This document shows positions 1-13,289 of a DNA stretch of 64,000 nucleotides, piece after piece. This DNA is from Pampus argenteus (taxonomy: Eukaryota > Chordata > Actinopteri > Scombriformes > Stromateidae), in assembly GCA_036937835.1 (NCBI GenBank), contig CM072874.1:12600001-12664000 (forward strand), given 5' to 3'. Within the stretch, counting starts at the first letter, position 1, and every line of letters begins with the position of its first letter. The notes beneath the pieces were generated by a model that saw only the letters and a list, made by a program, of their open reading frames with translations, had not been told where the DNA came from and did no database searches. The translations under genes and the position numbers were made by a program.

Positions 1-45
1 CAGCAGCAGCAGCAGCATCACCTCCTACAGCACCAGCAACAACAG
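1..45 (+). repeat. CAG-rich polyglutamine-coding tract
   Basis: Five uninterrupted CAG codons open the window, followed by CAT, CAC and further CAG/CAA codons, coding Gln-His runs in the receptor N-terminal domain. The 5' end of the tract is cut by the window edge, so its full length is unknown. Glutamine tracts in this domain vary in length between species and alleles. Confidence 0.85.
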
Positions 46-449
46 CCCCCATCACTTCTCTCCAGTGTTATGATCAAGGAGGAGAAGGATCCCGACGACT
101 CTTTCATTCGCATCTGTACTCCCAGTGTGGTCAAACAAGAGAAACGGGACAACGCTGGTTTATGCCAGTCACAGTGTCTCCAGAGCGGCATGAGAACTCT
201 CCATGGAGGAGGACCCATGCCCTCACCTATGGGCGTTGGGGTAGGAGCTGTCTACCCCTACAGAGCCAACCCGTCCTCCACAGTGGGCCTACAAGACCAG
301 AAGCCTTTTGGCATGTACCCAAACCTGCCTCTGGTGGGAGAGAGCTGCGTCAGGGGGAACAGGTATGGAGAGGCTTCCAGGATACAGAGGAGCGACGATG
401 GGCTCCCCTCCCCCGCAACCCTGGCAACTTTTTCTGTCAGCTTCTCCGG
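1..449 (+). CDS. nr3c1: nr3c1 exon 2 (3' part): N-terminal transactivation domain
   Basis: Reading frame 1 is open from the first base to the donor gtaggt at 450. The peptide starts with glutamines and histidines, then has two acidic-lysine motifs of the SUMO-acceptor type, IKEE (nt 73-84) and VKQE (nt 130-141). These match the paired synergy-control sites of mammalian GR in order and spacing class. The remainder is serine-, proline- and glycine-rich and probably disordered. The exon ends in phase 2 (GG|), and the first base of exon 3 completes a glycine codon. The upstream part of the exon, including the initiator ATG and most of AF-1, is missing, so this is a partial exon. Confidence 0.95.
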
Positions 450-3400
450 GTAGGTCTTATTAAATTATTTATTCCTGCTCTGTTTACTTTTTTTTTTTTT
501 GTCTCTGTGGTGGATTTGATGCTTGCATTCATTTGTGGTATGCTTGACTTTTTTTTTGTATGCTTAGAGGGCAATTGCTGTGTTTTCAAAATGTTAAAAT
601 ATGTAAACATTTCAGTGCAAAGGAAGTTGAGGATGAGGAGTTGAGAATGATTCATTGTGTTCTTCAGTTTTAGCAGTGACGCTTTTCTCGGAGTACAAAC
701 CATGATCCAGTGATTCATTTTCTTAAATCGTCGTTTTTTTTGCCTTGTATAAAATTAAACCTTGAATGAGATTTTGTCAGATATTAAATTAGTAGCCCTT
801 AGCAGTGTGAGGTTAAAGTGACTTTTAAAGTGTGTTGATCACTGCAATCAATGTACATTTTAACAGTCAATAAACTCTATTAACAGGCCAACATAATGTA
901 GTCATTTCACAAAACCTTAAAAAAAAGAGTTACAGAGTTACAAATTGATTTGAATTTAAGGGGATACACTAGACCTGCCTAGAAGTAAAGTACTGATTTT
1001 TTTTAATATAATCTTCAAATTATTAAATTTTAATATTAATATAATTATAAAAAATAAATCCGTTCTGGTCTAATATCTAATTCAGAGTGATATATCAGGG
1101 CACTTCAGTTCCCTTTCAGTGTGCTTTTGGGAAACGCAGTCAGTGTGTTTCACAGCTTTTTTTTTATTTTTTAGGGAAGTACTAGCACCCTGGGGTGGAG
1201 GTCATCAGGTCACACCTTCCTCCAATTCATCCACATCGCATAACACACACAGGAATACCACTAGAAATGAAAACTAGTAGTAAACGCTTCTTTTATGTCG
1301 CAGGCTTATTGTCAAAGGAGACCGATATAAGAAAAGATGACGAGTACAGTTGCCAGGTTACATGGTGGGAGAAGAGATAGTGTTGAAAAAAGAAGTGAGG
1401 AGATAGCTGTGTTGTGCTCAATTGAGATGTTAAATGAGCAGTTAATAATAATAATAATAATCATAATTACCTTTAGCCTTTTTATGTAATTCAACAGCTT
1501 TTGTGATTCCATAACCTCAAGCAAGTTTCTTTCTCTACTGATTCTGTTTTATTCAGAATTGAAACTTATTTTGGCAAAATTGTGAAATTGTTCTCGTAAC
1601 TCATCATAAATTGCTTCATGTTCGGCTTACCTCCGTTTTTTCCAAAATTGTGCTGCAACAAAGTGCTTGTTATATATATATCACAAAGTTGTTTAAATGT
1701 GTCATACTACAGGATGTGATTCACTGAGAAAATGTGCTAGAAGAATGCAATATGGTCATATTTTATGCAAAGGAAATGAGTCCTGTGAAAAGGTGGCATA
1801 CGTGACAGTGAGAAGTGTCTGGTGGGCACACCTCGCTTTCATCTTGGAAGTATTAGCTGATAGCGAAATTGGCCTTGAATTGACCTTTTTATGAGATTCT
1901 TTGTGAACACACGGCTTGAACAGGCAGATCACAAGATGGCGTTTGATTTAATATGGGGTAATAATGAGTCAGTGCTGTCCTTCTGAAAGAGACATCGAGG
2001 TGTTTGGCTCAGTCTGCTCTGTAAACAAGTCAAAGATGAACATGGGTGTCAGCTACTGTTATCTCACTGCTGTCACACTGATATGCTCCTGGGTTGTTGT
2101 GCTGTTAACAAATTGAAACAGTGGAAAGTTCTCACTGTCATGGTTCATATAGTACGTGCAAAACCCTGATCTTCATTTCAAGTCTTTTCTATACTTATCA
2201 TTTTTTGTAGAAAATTTAAAATATCAGATTATAGAAATAGCAGACTATTTTAATCACTTTTTTATTTTTTTTATTTTGCTTTTCTGGTCAAGCTGACATG
2301 ACAAGTACCAAGAACATTTACCACAGTGCTGCTGTACTCCAGGTACTTTCCTGGTATCTTAATACTTGTGTGTATTCTTTATACTGTATTGATCTCACGC
2401 AGGGCTTTGATGCTCTGCGAGGCCTGAGCAGTGCTGTGGAAAAAGCCATCTTAAAAAACAAACGAAAAACACAAACAAACAAGCATAGTTAGGCAATGAT
2501 TAAGTATTCTAATTTCTCAAATTAGAATTTTATATGATAACGCAGTTCAAGTTTGATTAGTTTAAAATTCAATTTTGCTTAATGTGGAAGATCAATTCAA
2601 AATTAAATCTTACTATGATGATATTAGTCCTACAACTAATAATCATTTTCATTAAATCTGCAGATTATGTTCTCGACTAATCAATGAATTGGTCTATAAA
2701 ATGTGTCAAATATATTTTACTGTAACTGGCTACTTGACATTATTGTAGTGCAGATGAGTAACAAATTGTACTGATACAGACGCTGTACACAATATAATAC
2801 AGTTCAACTCAACATTTAAAACAAAAATTACAACATCAAAAATGTAAAGCACCTCTCTGACATAGTCTCATAAAAAGTAAACATACTTAATTGTACATTA
2901 TAAACTGGCAAATGTAGTATTTCTTTGCAGTGTTGTTGTGCTACATTACAATATACTATGTATACTGAGTATATTTCAAAGTAGGAGTGAAAACAGAAAT
3001 GAGACTGGCACCACTGTACTGTGCAGTGTATCATCGTGCCCGCCTAGCTGAATTTTCAGCACAGTTTGGCTCACTTGCATTGCTTGGGCAGCGTGATACT
3101 CCTTTCAGTAGGTAGATGTTCACATTTTTTTTTACTTGTACTATATATAACTACACAGTACACTGTTCTGTATATCGTGCATGTTAATCTTTGCATCTTC
3201 ATGTTGCTAAATTTAAAATCTAAGTCATGCTCAGCACAAAGGGTTAAAAAGCTGATGTAAACTCTTCTCTGTTGCTGTGCTGCATACGTCAGTGTGTGAC
3301 AGAGCAGAGCCACGGATGGCAAGACAGACTGTAGCTGTGCGTGCGTGCGTGCGCGTGTGTGTTTGAGTACACAAAGAAAGACTGAGAGGCCACGTGTACA

Positions 3401-5562
3401 TATCTTCTCTGGTGTGCTTCTGCTGCCTCTCTCTCTTTAAACTGTCACTCAGTCTTTTTTTTTTTTTTTCTCCTCACCTACTCACCCGTGATAGGCCCCT
3501 CAAAGCTCTCCATATTTTGCAGAGGCATGCAAAAGCTGTACACACAGAGATGCCATGCAAACGCACACTTGTGCTCTGTGCACTGCAGATTATGGATATG
3601 AAATGTGTGTCGTGCTTTATTTTTTAGGAAATTGTGTCTTTTTCAAAATGTAAGTTTTGGATGTGTTACAATTAGTGTTGAATGCCAAATGAATAATTTT
3701 TGCTCCTGCGTCATGAAATAGTTACTTATAATAACACTGTGTTCTGCTAGACCGGAGTTAGCTCATGTGTCAAGGTAATGATGTGGTATTTAAATGCACC
3801 TCATGCTCCTCTCGAAGAAACATTTCAGAACACGTCAACTTTGCAGTTATTTACATTGCCTTTAATGTCTTTTTAAAATTTAATCTAATTTGACGTCCTT
3901 TGGGTGCAATGGACAACTTTTGAATCAGTGCCTAACCTAACCCATATCTTGCCAAGATATGCAAGATATTTATTCCAAAGTGAAATGTTGGCAAAGAAAA
4001 AAAAAACATAAAAAGGAACAACCTATGAAGAGTTTTTAGAGGTTGATCACAGTGTGGGCTGCATCTGGTAGAATATAATGCAGATTTCACCACAAAGTGG
4101 ACTATTCACAGTTTTAAATCCAAGGGGCAAACACAAGGGAGAAGTTATGCAGCAGAAATGTAAACATGAGTTGTAGTGATGGATTTCAGCTCTGGTGGGG
4201 AGTATTCTATAAATGAGGATTAGTGAGTAGGATGATGATTTATTCTAATAGAATTTTACAGTAGTTACACTCAAAGCTCGGTTTTAGAGTTGCTCTCTCC
4301 TGATTGTCTTTTTTTTTTTTTGCTTTACATGTTGTTTCTTGTGAAAACTGTAGGTAATGGAGATATCAATCATCTTGTTACTGAGAGTCAAGTCGATGCT
4401 GGAGGGCTTTGTTTCAGGTTGTGGGTTTAAATCTATTGGAGTCAAAACATTGAATCAAATCATAATCTGTCACATATGTGAGCATTTGTGAACACATACA
4501 TACCTCATAACTAGTACGCCGACAGGCTAGGGATAGGTGATTATTCAACATTACTGTTGAGTTGACTTCCAGCGTAATCAAATTGTTATTATCACATAGC
4601 ACATTTTATAAAATACTGTTGTCTGATTTAGTGTCTGCACTAGACATGTTTAACAATGGAGCAATGTTGGAATCTTAAGTTTTACTGTATCCTCAATAGT
4701 CATTTCAAAATAAGGAGATAAGAAACTGCAGCCAAACTAGGTCAGACTCATGTCAGTTGATTTAGTTTCCTGGATTTGTAATCTCTAAGATTAGGCTATG
4801 CCAACCTCAGTCCACATTGTTTGTTTAATTTCCTGCTTAATAGGCTTTGTGATAACCTTTGCTGTATGCACGGCTACATTTCACTGCTCTTTTATTTGTA
4901 ATCACTGTTGATAGACAGGATTAACCATAAGGATATTACATGTTCATGTAGGACACCAACATCCAGTGTGTATGAAAATGAAAATGTTCTGTGTTCTTAA
5001 CAAGTTGCCGCAGCGGCCCCCCATAGAGCCACCTGTATCGACCCTTTGTAGTTGGTTTCAGCTGGGGTCACTGTAGTGCAGAGTGCGAAAGGAGGTCTTA
5101 GGTTCTTAGCAGTCAATCTGTTTCTTTTTTAAGGCTATTTTAGTGGCTGCCGCCTGTTTACGCCGGTGTTGAGTGTCTTAGGCCTATGTAACAGGTCACA
5201 TGATGGATTTAACCTCTTTTTGCAGGACAACGCCAGTCTTTTTGTTCAAAAACAAAGAAATGCATCGGAAAACAAATTAATATAAACACTTGACTATATT
5301 ATATATATATATATATATACATTAGCCCTCATTAGGTTTTTATCATAGCTACTGTTCTTATCGATACCTCCCATGAAATTTAAAATCAAAATAAAATGGA
5401 TAATATTTCTGACGATCCAGCCTGACAGGCATGCTGTCATTGTGTAAAACATACGGATGGTGGATGGGAGAGTGTGGGCATAATGGTTGAAATATCGGCT
5501 AATCGTTGTCAACTCAAATAAAATGCATACCATGGTTTCCTTTTCTCCAGTGTACTTTGCTG

Positions 5563-5603
<41 letters not shown>

Positions 5604-6508
5604 TGAGAGAGAGCTCAACCACACCCTTGTGTGGACCATCAACAGAGAGAGCAGAGTGGAGAAAGACGAGAGGAAATGCTGCATGCTTTAAAGTACACCA
5701 TAACCATATTTGTCTTCAAGTATCAATAAAAGAATGCACCATAAAAATCCCACAAGTTGTTCCAAATTTAGAGTTTTAATTGAAACCAGGGATTCGAGGG
5801 GCATCCCAAAAAAGGTTTTCAGAAAGGTTTTGAATCATCTTTGCTAAATTCCTAAGTTGTGATTTGTAGTGTTGTTGAGCAACGGTTACGCAACAGGAAT
5901 TTACCGTACAGTAACTGTGCAGTTTCTCATTTGCGCTGTCACTTCATAGTTCATATCATTTTTGATGTTGTGGTTTTTCTTTTTCTTTTTTAATCAAATT
6001 TTATCAATCTATTGCAAATCATACTTAAAAATACAAAGCAGTAAAAACAGACTAGTATCAGGCTGAATATTTTTTTTGTCACATCATGTGGATTTGTTTG
6101 TGAAATTTCTATTTTAAACTCTGAGAGGGGGAGTATGACAGTAAATGGAGTTTGGTTGTCATAAAGGGACATAAGTATGGAACTTTGGTCACAAGATAAT
6201 AAGGTATTGTATAAGTCATCATCCATGCTCACACTCAGGATTGTTGTAACATAAAGTGATTTTGTGCAACATTGTTCCTGTGTCAGGTCAAAGTGAAACA
6301 AGCATCACTTCCAGGACTTCCTGTTCTGTCAGCATTATTTTTGTGAATGGTATCATTCACTCAGTGGAAAAATCCAATATATTTTCTTTTGCTTCTGTAA
6401 AGCAGTTGGAGATTGGACACATGTGCTTAATTATTATTGAAATCCTATGTGGTTTCCACTGACATATTTGCTGTATGTAAATATTACACCCACATACTGT
6501 GCATTATG

Positions 6509-6541
<33 letters not shown>

Positions 6542-9500
6542 TAAAATAAAAAAAAGGCTCATTACACATCATGTGATGGTTTGTATGGTCTGTGACGCTA
6601 AAGCTAGCATTTCTCGGTTTTAATCTATCAATTCTGAGAATACAGCATGAGATCCTTGTTGGATAACCCTTGGCATAATTCTTTCTCAACCCATCCTTGT
6701 CTAATGAATTATGTGATGATGGCCAGCGGCGCTTTGCTTTAAAGCTCCACTGAGTGCATACCTATGGGTGTGTCATAAGTCATCCTTGCCTTCGATGCCT
6801 TACTTTCAGGTGACCACTAAGCTCCGCTCGCAACACTTGGACAAGCAAGGGGCAGCATGAGGCGGATAATTGGACCTGTTTGTGATGGCAGCGGTCTATT
6901 TCTTTCTCACCAATGCCTCGTTGGCAACGTTCATATGAAACATTCTGCAAACAAACTGTGCTTACATATGTCTGGACTCAGGAGAGGTCTTAAATATAAC
7001 TCCAACTGAACAAACTCACTATACTTCATAAACAGAGGTTTGAGTTTGTTTTGTTTGGCAACAGCTCAGAGGAAACAGGAACTACGTATTCTTGTGGCTA
7101 TATTGGCTCAGGACGCTGCTCCTTTGCCCACTTTGGCTGAAATGCCATTATTGATCAAAAATATAAATATTATTTTTAATATTATGTAGGTAATTTACTC
7201 AGAAGTTGTGACTGATTTACATGTTTACCTGAAATTACAACAGTAGGGTATGACAGATTTTTAACTGGTTCTTATTTTTCAGTTAATTAGTGTAAGTTGA
7301 GTGTAGTTACTAGATCACAGTATAAACACTCACTCATTAAACAGATGTCTGTGGTGGTGTAATAATCTTCTTCTCAAGGTAAGCTTCTAGTTCAATATGC
7401 TGCATGACTCCTAGTAGGAATCCTGGTGGACAATGAACAAAAAACAAATGGATAAATGAAATGCAATCTTAATATGTAATCAAAAGACCCAAAAAAGATA
7501 TTTTTTTGTTAAAAAAGAAAACGAAAAAAAGGTGGAATCAAGAGTACCTTTAATATAAAAAAAAAAAAAAATCAAAATATTGTATTTATTATCATCATGC
7601 ATGCTTGGTGTGTTTGAGCAGAAATAATAATAAGACAAGACAAATGGAAGACTCCTGGGGGAAGATATAACAGGGTTTTGTAAGTGCTGTGTTTCCAGTA
7701 AATTCTCTGATGTGTCACAGCTTGTTTCCTGATCGATGAATCAACTGGTGGAATTTCCTGTCTTCGCTGCTTATCAGCCTTCCCTCAGTAAAGACCCTCA
7801 GAGCTGTCGGGCACCTTGGCATTCCATTTTTTTCCCCAGAAATCTTAACTGTTTTTCTCCACGCCTGCATTTGCTGAGCTGTGAGATATTTTCTTATCCT
7901 GTTTGTGACTTGCAGCCTGAATGTGGGTCATTGTCAGTTCTTGGCCTCTCATTTTACACAGATGCAATAGTTTTTAATCCCTCCGTCCCAACCTAAGTGT
8001 GGAGGGGAATGCCCTTAATCTGTCGAAGGAATATGCATGTCTTCCTGTTCATAAGTCTCTTGCCCTCTGCATGTTCCTGGTGGAACTGAAGGGTGTGCCT
8101 GGGTTTAATTGTCAGAGTTCAGGGATCACTGTTAGTTCATCTGTTTATTTTCCTCCCAAACAAAAGCAGGACTAGTTTTGTGTGTAGTCTAATTTTAATA
8201 CAAATCTGTATTTGCTCACCTACTGGGTTTCTTTTCTAGAGGCTGGCAGAGTAACCAGGGAGACTGTCAGCAGGAGGCCACTGGTTCAGACCCCTCTGGT
8301 AGCAGGCATCCGACCTGTTGAAGTGTGATCAACTTGATTTTTCTAGCACCCCAGCTGCCATTCTTTTCATTCATTGAGGGCCATTTAATTAAGGCTAATG
8401 TAAAACATCATCTACAGCTTACAGTATTTATGGCTGTAAAACACCTGTTGCAGCCCAGAAGCATTTCATAAACCATAAGTGCCAAACAAGATGCTATCTA
8501 ATGATTACTAGGAGCTATTTATTTATTCAACATTTGTGACTGAGCTGATTTCTAAGGGGCTTAGTCAGATGGATTAAAATGACACATGAATATGCTGCCA
8601 AGTAAAGCTGAATAAAAAAAAGAGAAATACAATGAATTTGTATCAGACATATTGAGTAACATTAAAAATAAAAAATAAATAAACAGAGCATGTGTAGCTA
8701 TACACCCATGTAACCAACACACACATACTAGAAAAATCATCTGTGTGTTTTTTGCGGTCCTGATTGCTGCATGCATACAGTTGGCTGTATGTTATGGCTT
8801 GTGCTCAGACAAGGCAGAGGACCTTGTGCCACAGGCTGGTCAATGATTTACCTGCCCCAAGGTTACTGTACATGTGGAGGCAAACATTCAACCCCCGAAG
8901 CTGTTGTTCAGACTTACATCTTGTGTAATCTTTTGATCCATGCCAGCTGGTTTGAGGGAAAACTTGATAATGGTCTCATTTTCCTTTGGTCAGAACACCA
9001 TTCATGAGATTCAGTATGGGTCTAGCCTTTAAAGTCTTAGTTGACCCATTTCCTCTTGTATGTTTGTTGGGGCACTGCTGTGCACCTAAATCAAGCACCA
9101 TCCAGATATTGTGGGGCAAATCAAATTTGATACACTCCTATGAAACGCTGGTAGCAGGGAGTGTGTATCTTTTTTTTTTTCTGAGTGGATCAGATAGGAC
9201 GCTGCTAAAATTGTCAGTGTGGATGTCAGTAGTTACATGTTACATAACGGTTTTTCCAGATTTTTTTTTATTTTTATTTTTTTTATAATTTACCAACTTT
9301 TAAAGAAAGGGTCAAGAAGGGTTTCAGGGCTATCTGCTCTAAGTTGAACAGCTGAGAAAATGTGAAATTTTCTTAGTTTTGTTAAACTATTCGTTTAAGT
9401 TTAATCTTCTCTATGAGGTCAGGTTTCATTAGTTCTCGGCAAGGAAACCAAATGAGCAACAGAGGCTACAGAGTACACACTGGGAAGCAGTTGTGATGTT

Positions 9501-12500
9501 GTGGTTTTCCGTGAAAGCGCTTGCGCAGAAATAACACATACGATGGAAATATCATGGCACAAAATGAAAAAGGTATACGACGGACGGAGCGTGGATGCAG
9601 CAGCAGTGTTAGTTTGTGACGCACTAGGTGTAGACTGTGTTTATCATCCTGCCTAAGAAAGCAGCTGACAGGCTGGTGGGTGACTGTGTAACACTGACTG
9701 GTGTGTAGGACACATAGGATTAACTGCAGGGATAGTATCTGTCTCTTTTACCATTTTCTATTTTAATTTTCTGTTTAGGTTTTCTCTCATTCTCTTCCTC
9801 TTATTGCCACAGTTTGAATCAGTTTGGTTTCAGCAGAATCACTCCAGTTCACATCATAACGATGTAGAACTTTTATTCTGACCAATTTCATATATTGATG
9901 TAATAACGGCAGAAAGATTGCTTTTTTCCTTCAAGAACGTTTTGGCCCCCGCATCGACTGATGTGAAAGTAAATTGATCTTGGTCCTTTTTTTCCTACTT
10001 AGATTCGTTCACTTGTCAGGGAATATTGACCCACCTCCCAACCATCATGCTGTCATTCTTTAAAATAGAAGCCCCTCTGTGTCTGGAGTTTGTCTATTTT
10101 CAGCACAGCTAGTGCTAAGGCCAGACTTCTATTTTTAAAGGGGCTTTAGCTTGTGATGATAATGCGTTGCTGTGAGTTGCAGTGAGCCAATTTTTGTCTC
10201 GCCAAAGCAATGTTGGAAATAGACCTGTTTGGTGGAAGAACCAGTATGTCAGCCACTTTATACTTATTGCTTATTTATTGACATAAATTGGCTATCATTT
10301 TTGTAGATAGTGCTGATTTCAGGTTGTTAGTGTTTACCAGTTTGCTTACGATGCTGCACACATGCAAATAGAGGTCAGAGCTGTATTTTCTGATCAGAAA
10401 ATGCAATTTGCTGACCTCATGAACATTAAGAAAAATGCCTTCCACTCAGCAGGATTAATGATGCACTGCAGCTGTTGCAGCTGGAACAACTGTGAATTAA
10501 AATCTGATTTTGAAATTGTGATGTTTGCATTTTGAAAGTTATGAATTGTAATTGTATGAATAGTAATTCTCAAAACAATTGGAAACATCGTGGATTAGTT
10601 GATAACAGTAAATTAATTTGGCAATTGTAATAAGCGATAATTTATGTCATATGATTTATCTGTGTACATCGTATATCGCAGGGCTGCAACTAACAATTAT
10701 TTTGATTATCGATTTATTCTGTAGATTAATTTCTGGATTAATAAATAAGTCCTTTTGTTCACAAAATGTCAAAATTGTGAAAAATGTCCATCACTGTTTC
10801 CCAGAGTATAAGGTGACATATTGAAATGTCAGTATACAACCCAAAGATGTGTACTGACATAGAGGAATAAAGAAACCAGAAAATATTCACATTATAGAAT
10901 CAGAATCAGATAATTTGGACGTTAAAAAATGGCTCAAAAGGATTAATTGATTATTAAAATAGTTGGCAGCTAATCACTTAATGAATCGTTGCAGCTCTAG
11001 TAAATTGAATGAAGTGTTTGCATGCTAATTTAATGATACCTGGTTAACACCTGCATGTTAGCATTGTCACTGTTAGCATGTTAGCATGTAGCTCAAAGCA
11101 CTGCTGTACTTGTCTTAATGGTTGCCAGACAAAAATTAATAAATAAGAAAAAAAAAAAGATATGGCTCTGTTAACCTGTGGTGGGCATTTGTCATTACTT
11201 TTGACATTTTACAAGCTGAACATTTAATCTATAAACTGAATAATAATATTTTTTAATTAAATAATGATTGTTTGTTCCAACCCTCGTTCATAGACTATAA
11301 ATGTCACCGACATTCTGCTGCAAGTTGCAGGCAAAAATATTTTAGGATTAGGGCCCCAATATACATGCTACATCCTCTGCTCTTATCTCTGCTGATTAAC
11401 AAAAGTGTTTGGCTGTCTAACCAACACACACTCACACACCTTACCCTCTTCCTTTTCTTCTTTGAAGTCTGCTTCATTGCATTTGTTCTCTCCATCTCTT
11501 TACTCTATACATCCTCCTTTGCTCGCAGCAGAGAATCGTTTTTCAGCAATGTAGTGGACTGAAAGTCGGACAAACGGCGGTCCCTACAGGTCAAAACAAC
11601 CCCGAAAACACGAGTTTGACTGTGAGCAGTAGAGACTATTTCATCAACCAGTCACACTTTATATGTATGTCAAACATGTTGAACAAGTTCAATAATTGTC
11701 AGCAATAAATCCCTTGCTTGACATTTATTGCAACAGCAACATCTGGGCAGGTTACTGTCCGCACCCTCTTTTTCTTCTTTTAATTTCACATGAAAAGGAG
11801 AAGAAAGCAGGCCGGTGTGAGAGAGAGAGAGTTGTATTATGGAGGACGTTTAAGTAGGACACAACTAAAAATGGGATTTTTTGGGTCAGGTACCTACAGT
11901 GAATTGGGCTCCAATAATAGCTTCATTTCTTTGCCAATATTATTATTATCATTTATTTTGAAGATGATAAGAAAGTTGTCCATTGCTACAATTGTGCTCT
12001 GACAAACAGATTGTAACTGTGAAGTAGGAGCTGCTGTGTGAGTGCTTTGAATGAAATCAAATATATCCCAATCTGCTTTTGAAGTGGTGCAAAGTCACAT
12101 CAGCCATGCATCATCGCGATCATCACTTTTGCTATGTCAATAACTTTCTCCACAGTCGTATTCCACCTTGAATCGTGGCCTCTGTTTCTCGGGCGCAGCC
12201 AATGTCCGAAATTAACTTTTTGACTCACCTGCCAAAGGGGACGGGTCAATGGAAAAAAAATCCACTGCCGAAGCATATTTTTTTACCAGTCAAAATAGTA
12301 AATAGCCTTTTTTGTGATGACGAGTTAGCTGATGTCCCGTATGGTAAACTAGGAGCGCTCTTTGGCCTCGGACCATGTCAAGTGCTCTTACAGTTTCGCT
12401 GCAGTGTTTGGATGCAAATAAAAACACATATGGTGCGTGTCTACTCTTTATAGCATCAAACATGAGTAATTTCCTCTGAGCCAGATATTTTATTACATGA

Positions 12501-13255
12501 CATCTACCCTCCAGTGTGGCAGATGGCCTTCTGAGATTTACTTGCCAAGGGGAAAATCTATCCGCATTGGCGGATACTAATTTCGGACCCTGGACACAGC
12601 GATTCAAAATATTCCATTACACCACAACAGCACTCTCTTAACTCTCCGTTTCTCTTTTTCTTTTTATATCATTTTATATCTTTTTCTTCATTGCTCTCTT
12701 GTTTTTGCTCTTTTGAGAGGTGTAGACTGCAGCCTAGCACCGCTTTGTGTTTGCAAACCCTGGCATAGTTGAGTCATCCGACAGCTAGACTGGCACCGGT
12801 TACCTGAATATCCTTTTGCCAGATATCTTTTTTTTCACTGGCTATTAGTTGGCTGCATCGCTTCACTCGGGATCTTGATAACATGCTTCACTTTTTCCTC
12901 CTTGCCCTGCAACTGAGTAGTAGCTTGTTGTTGTATAAATCAGGCATCATTTAAACAGAGCTGGGCATTAAAGCTACTGTTTGGTCATATGGCCGTGCAC
13001 AAATAGCTTCCACATTGTTAACGAGAGTAAGGTCTCACTTGAACTCGAATACTTAGAAGGCATTTTTGCAGTTGTACCATGCATGCCAAGTTGTGCTGCA
13101 AAAGTGCATTGCACCTGCGTGATGATAAGTCTGCACAAGTAGCACGGCTGCTTTCTGTCTGTCATGTCTGCTCTCACCCCATCTTAAAAGTATTTTCCTG
13201 GAGGACTTTAATAACAGAGACTGAGACAAATATGTGTGGAAATGGGTACACATTG

Positions 13256-13289
<34 letters not shown>

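Noticed and set aside
12290..12607. 105-codon minus-strand frame as a nested gene
   Set aside because: It coincides with an inverted-repeat-bounded element and no protein family could be named; kept only as part of that element.
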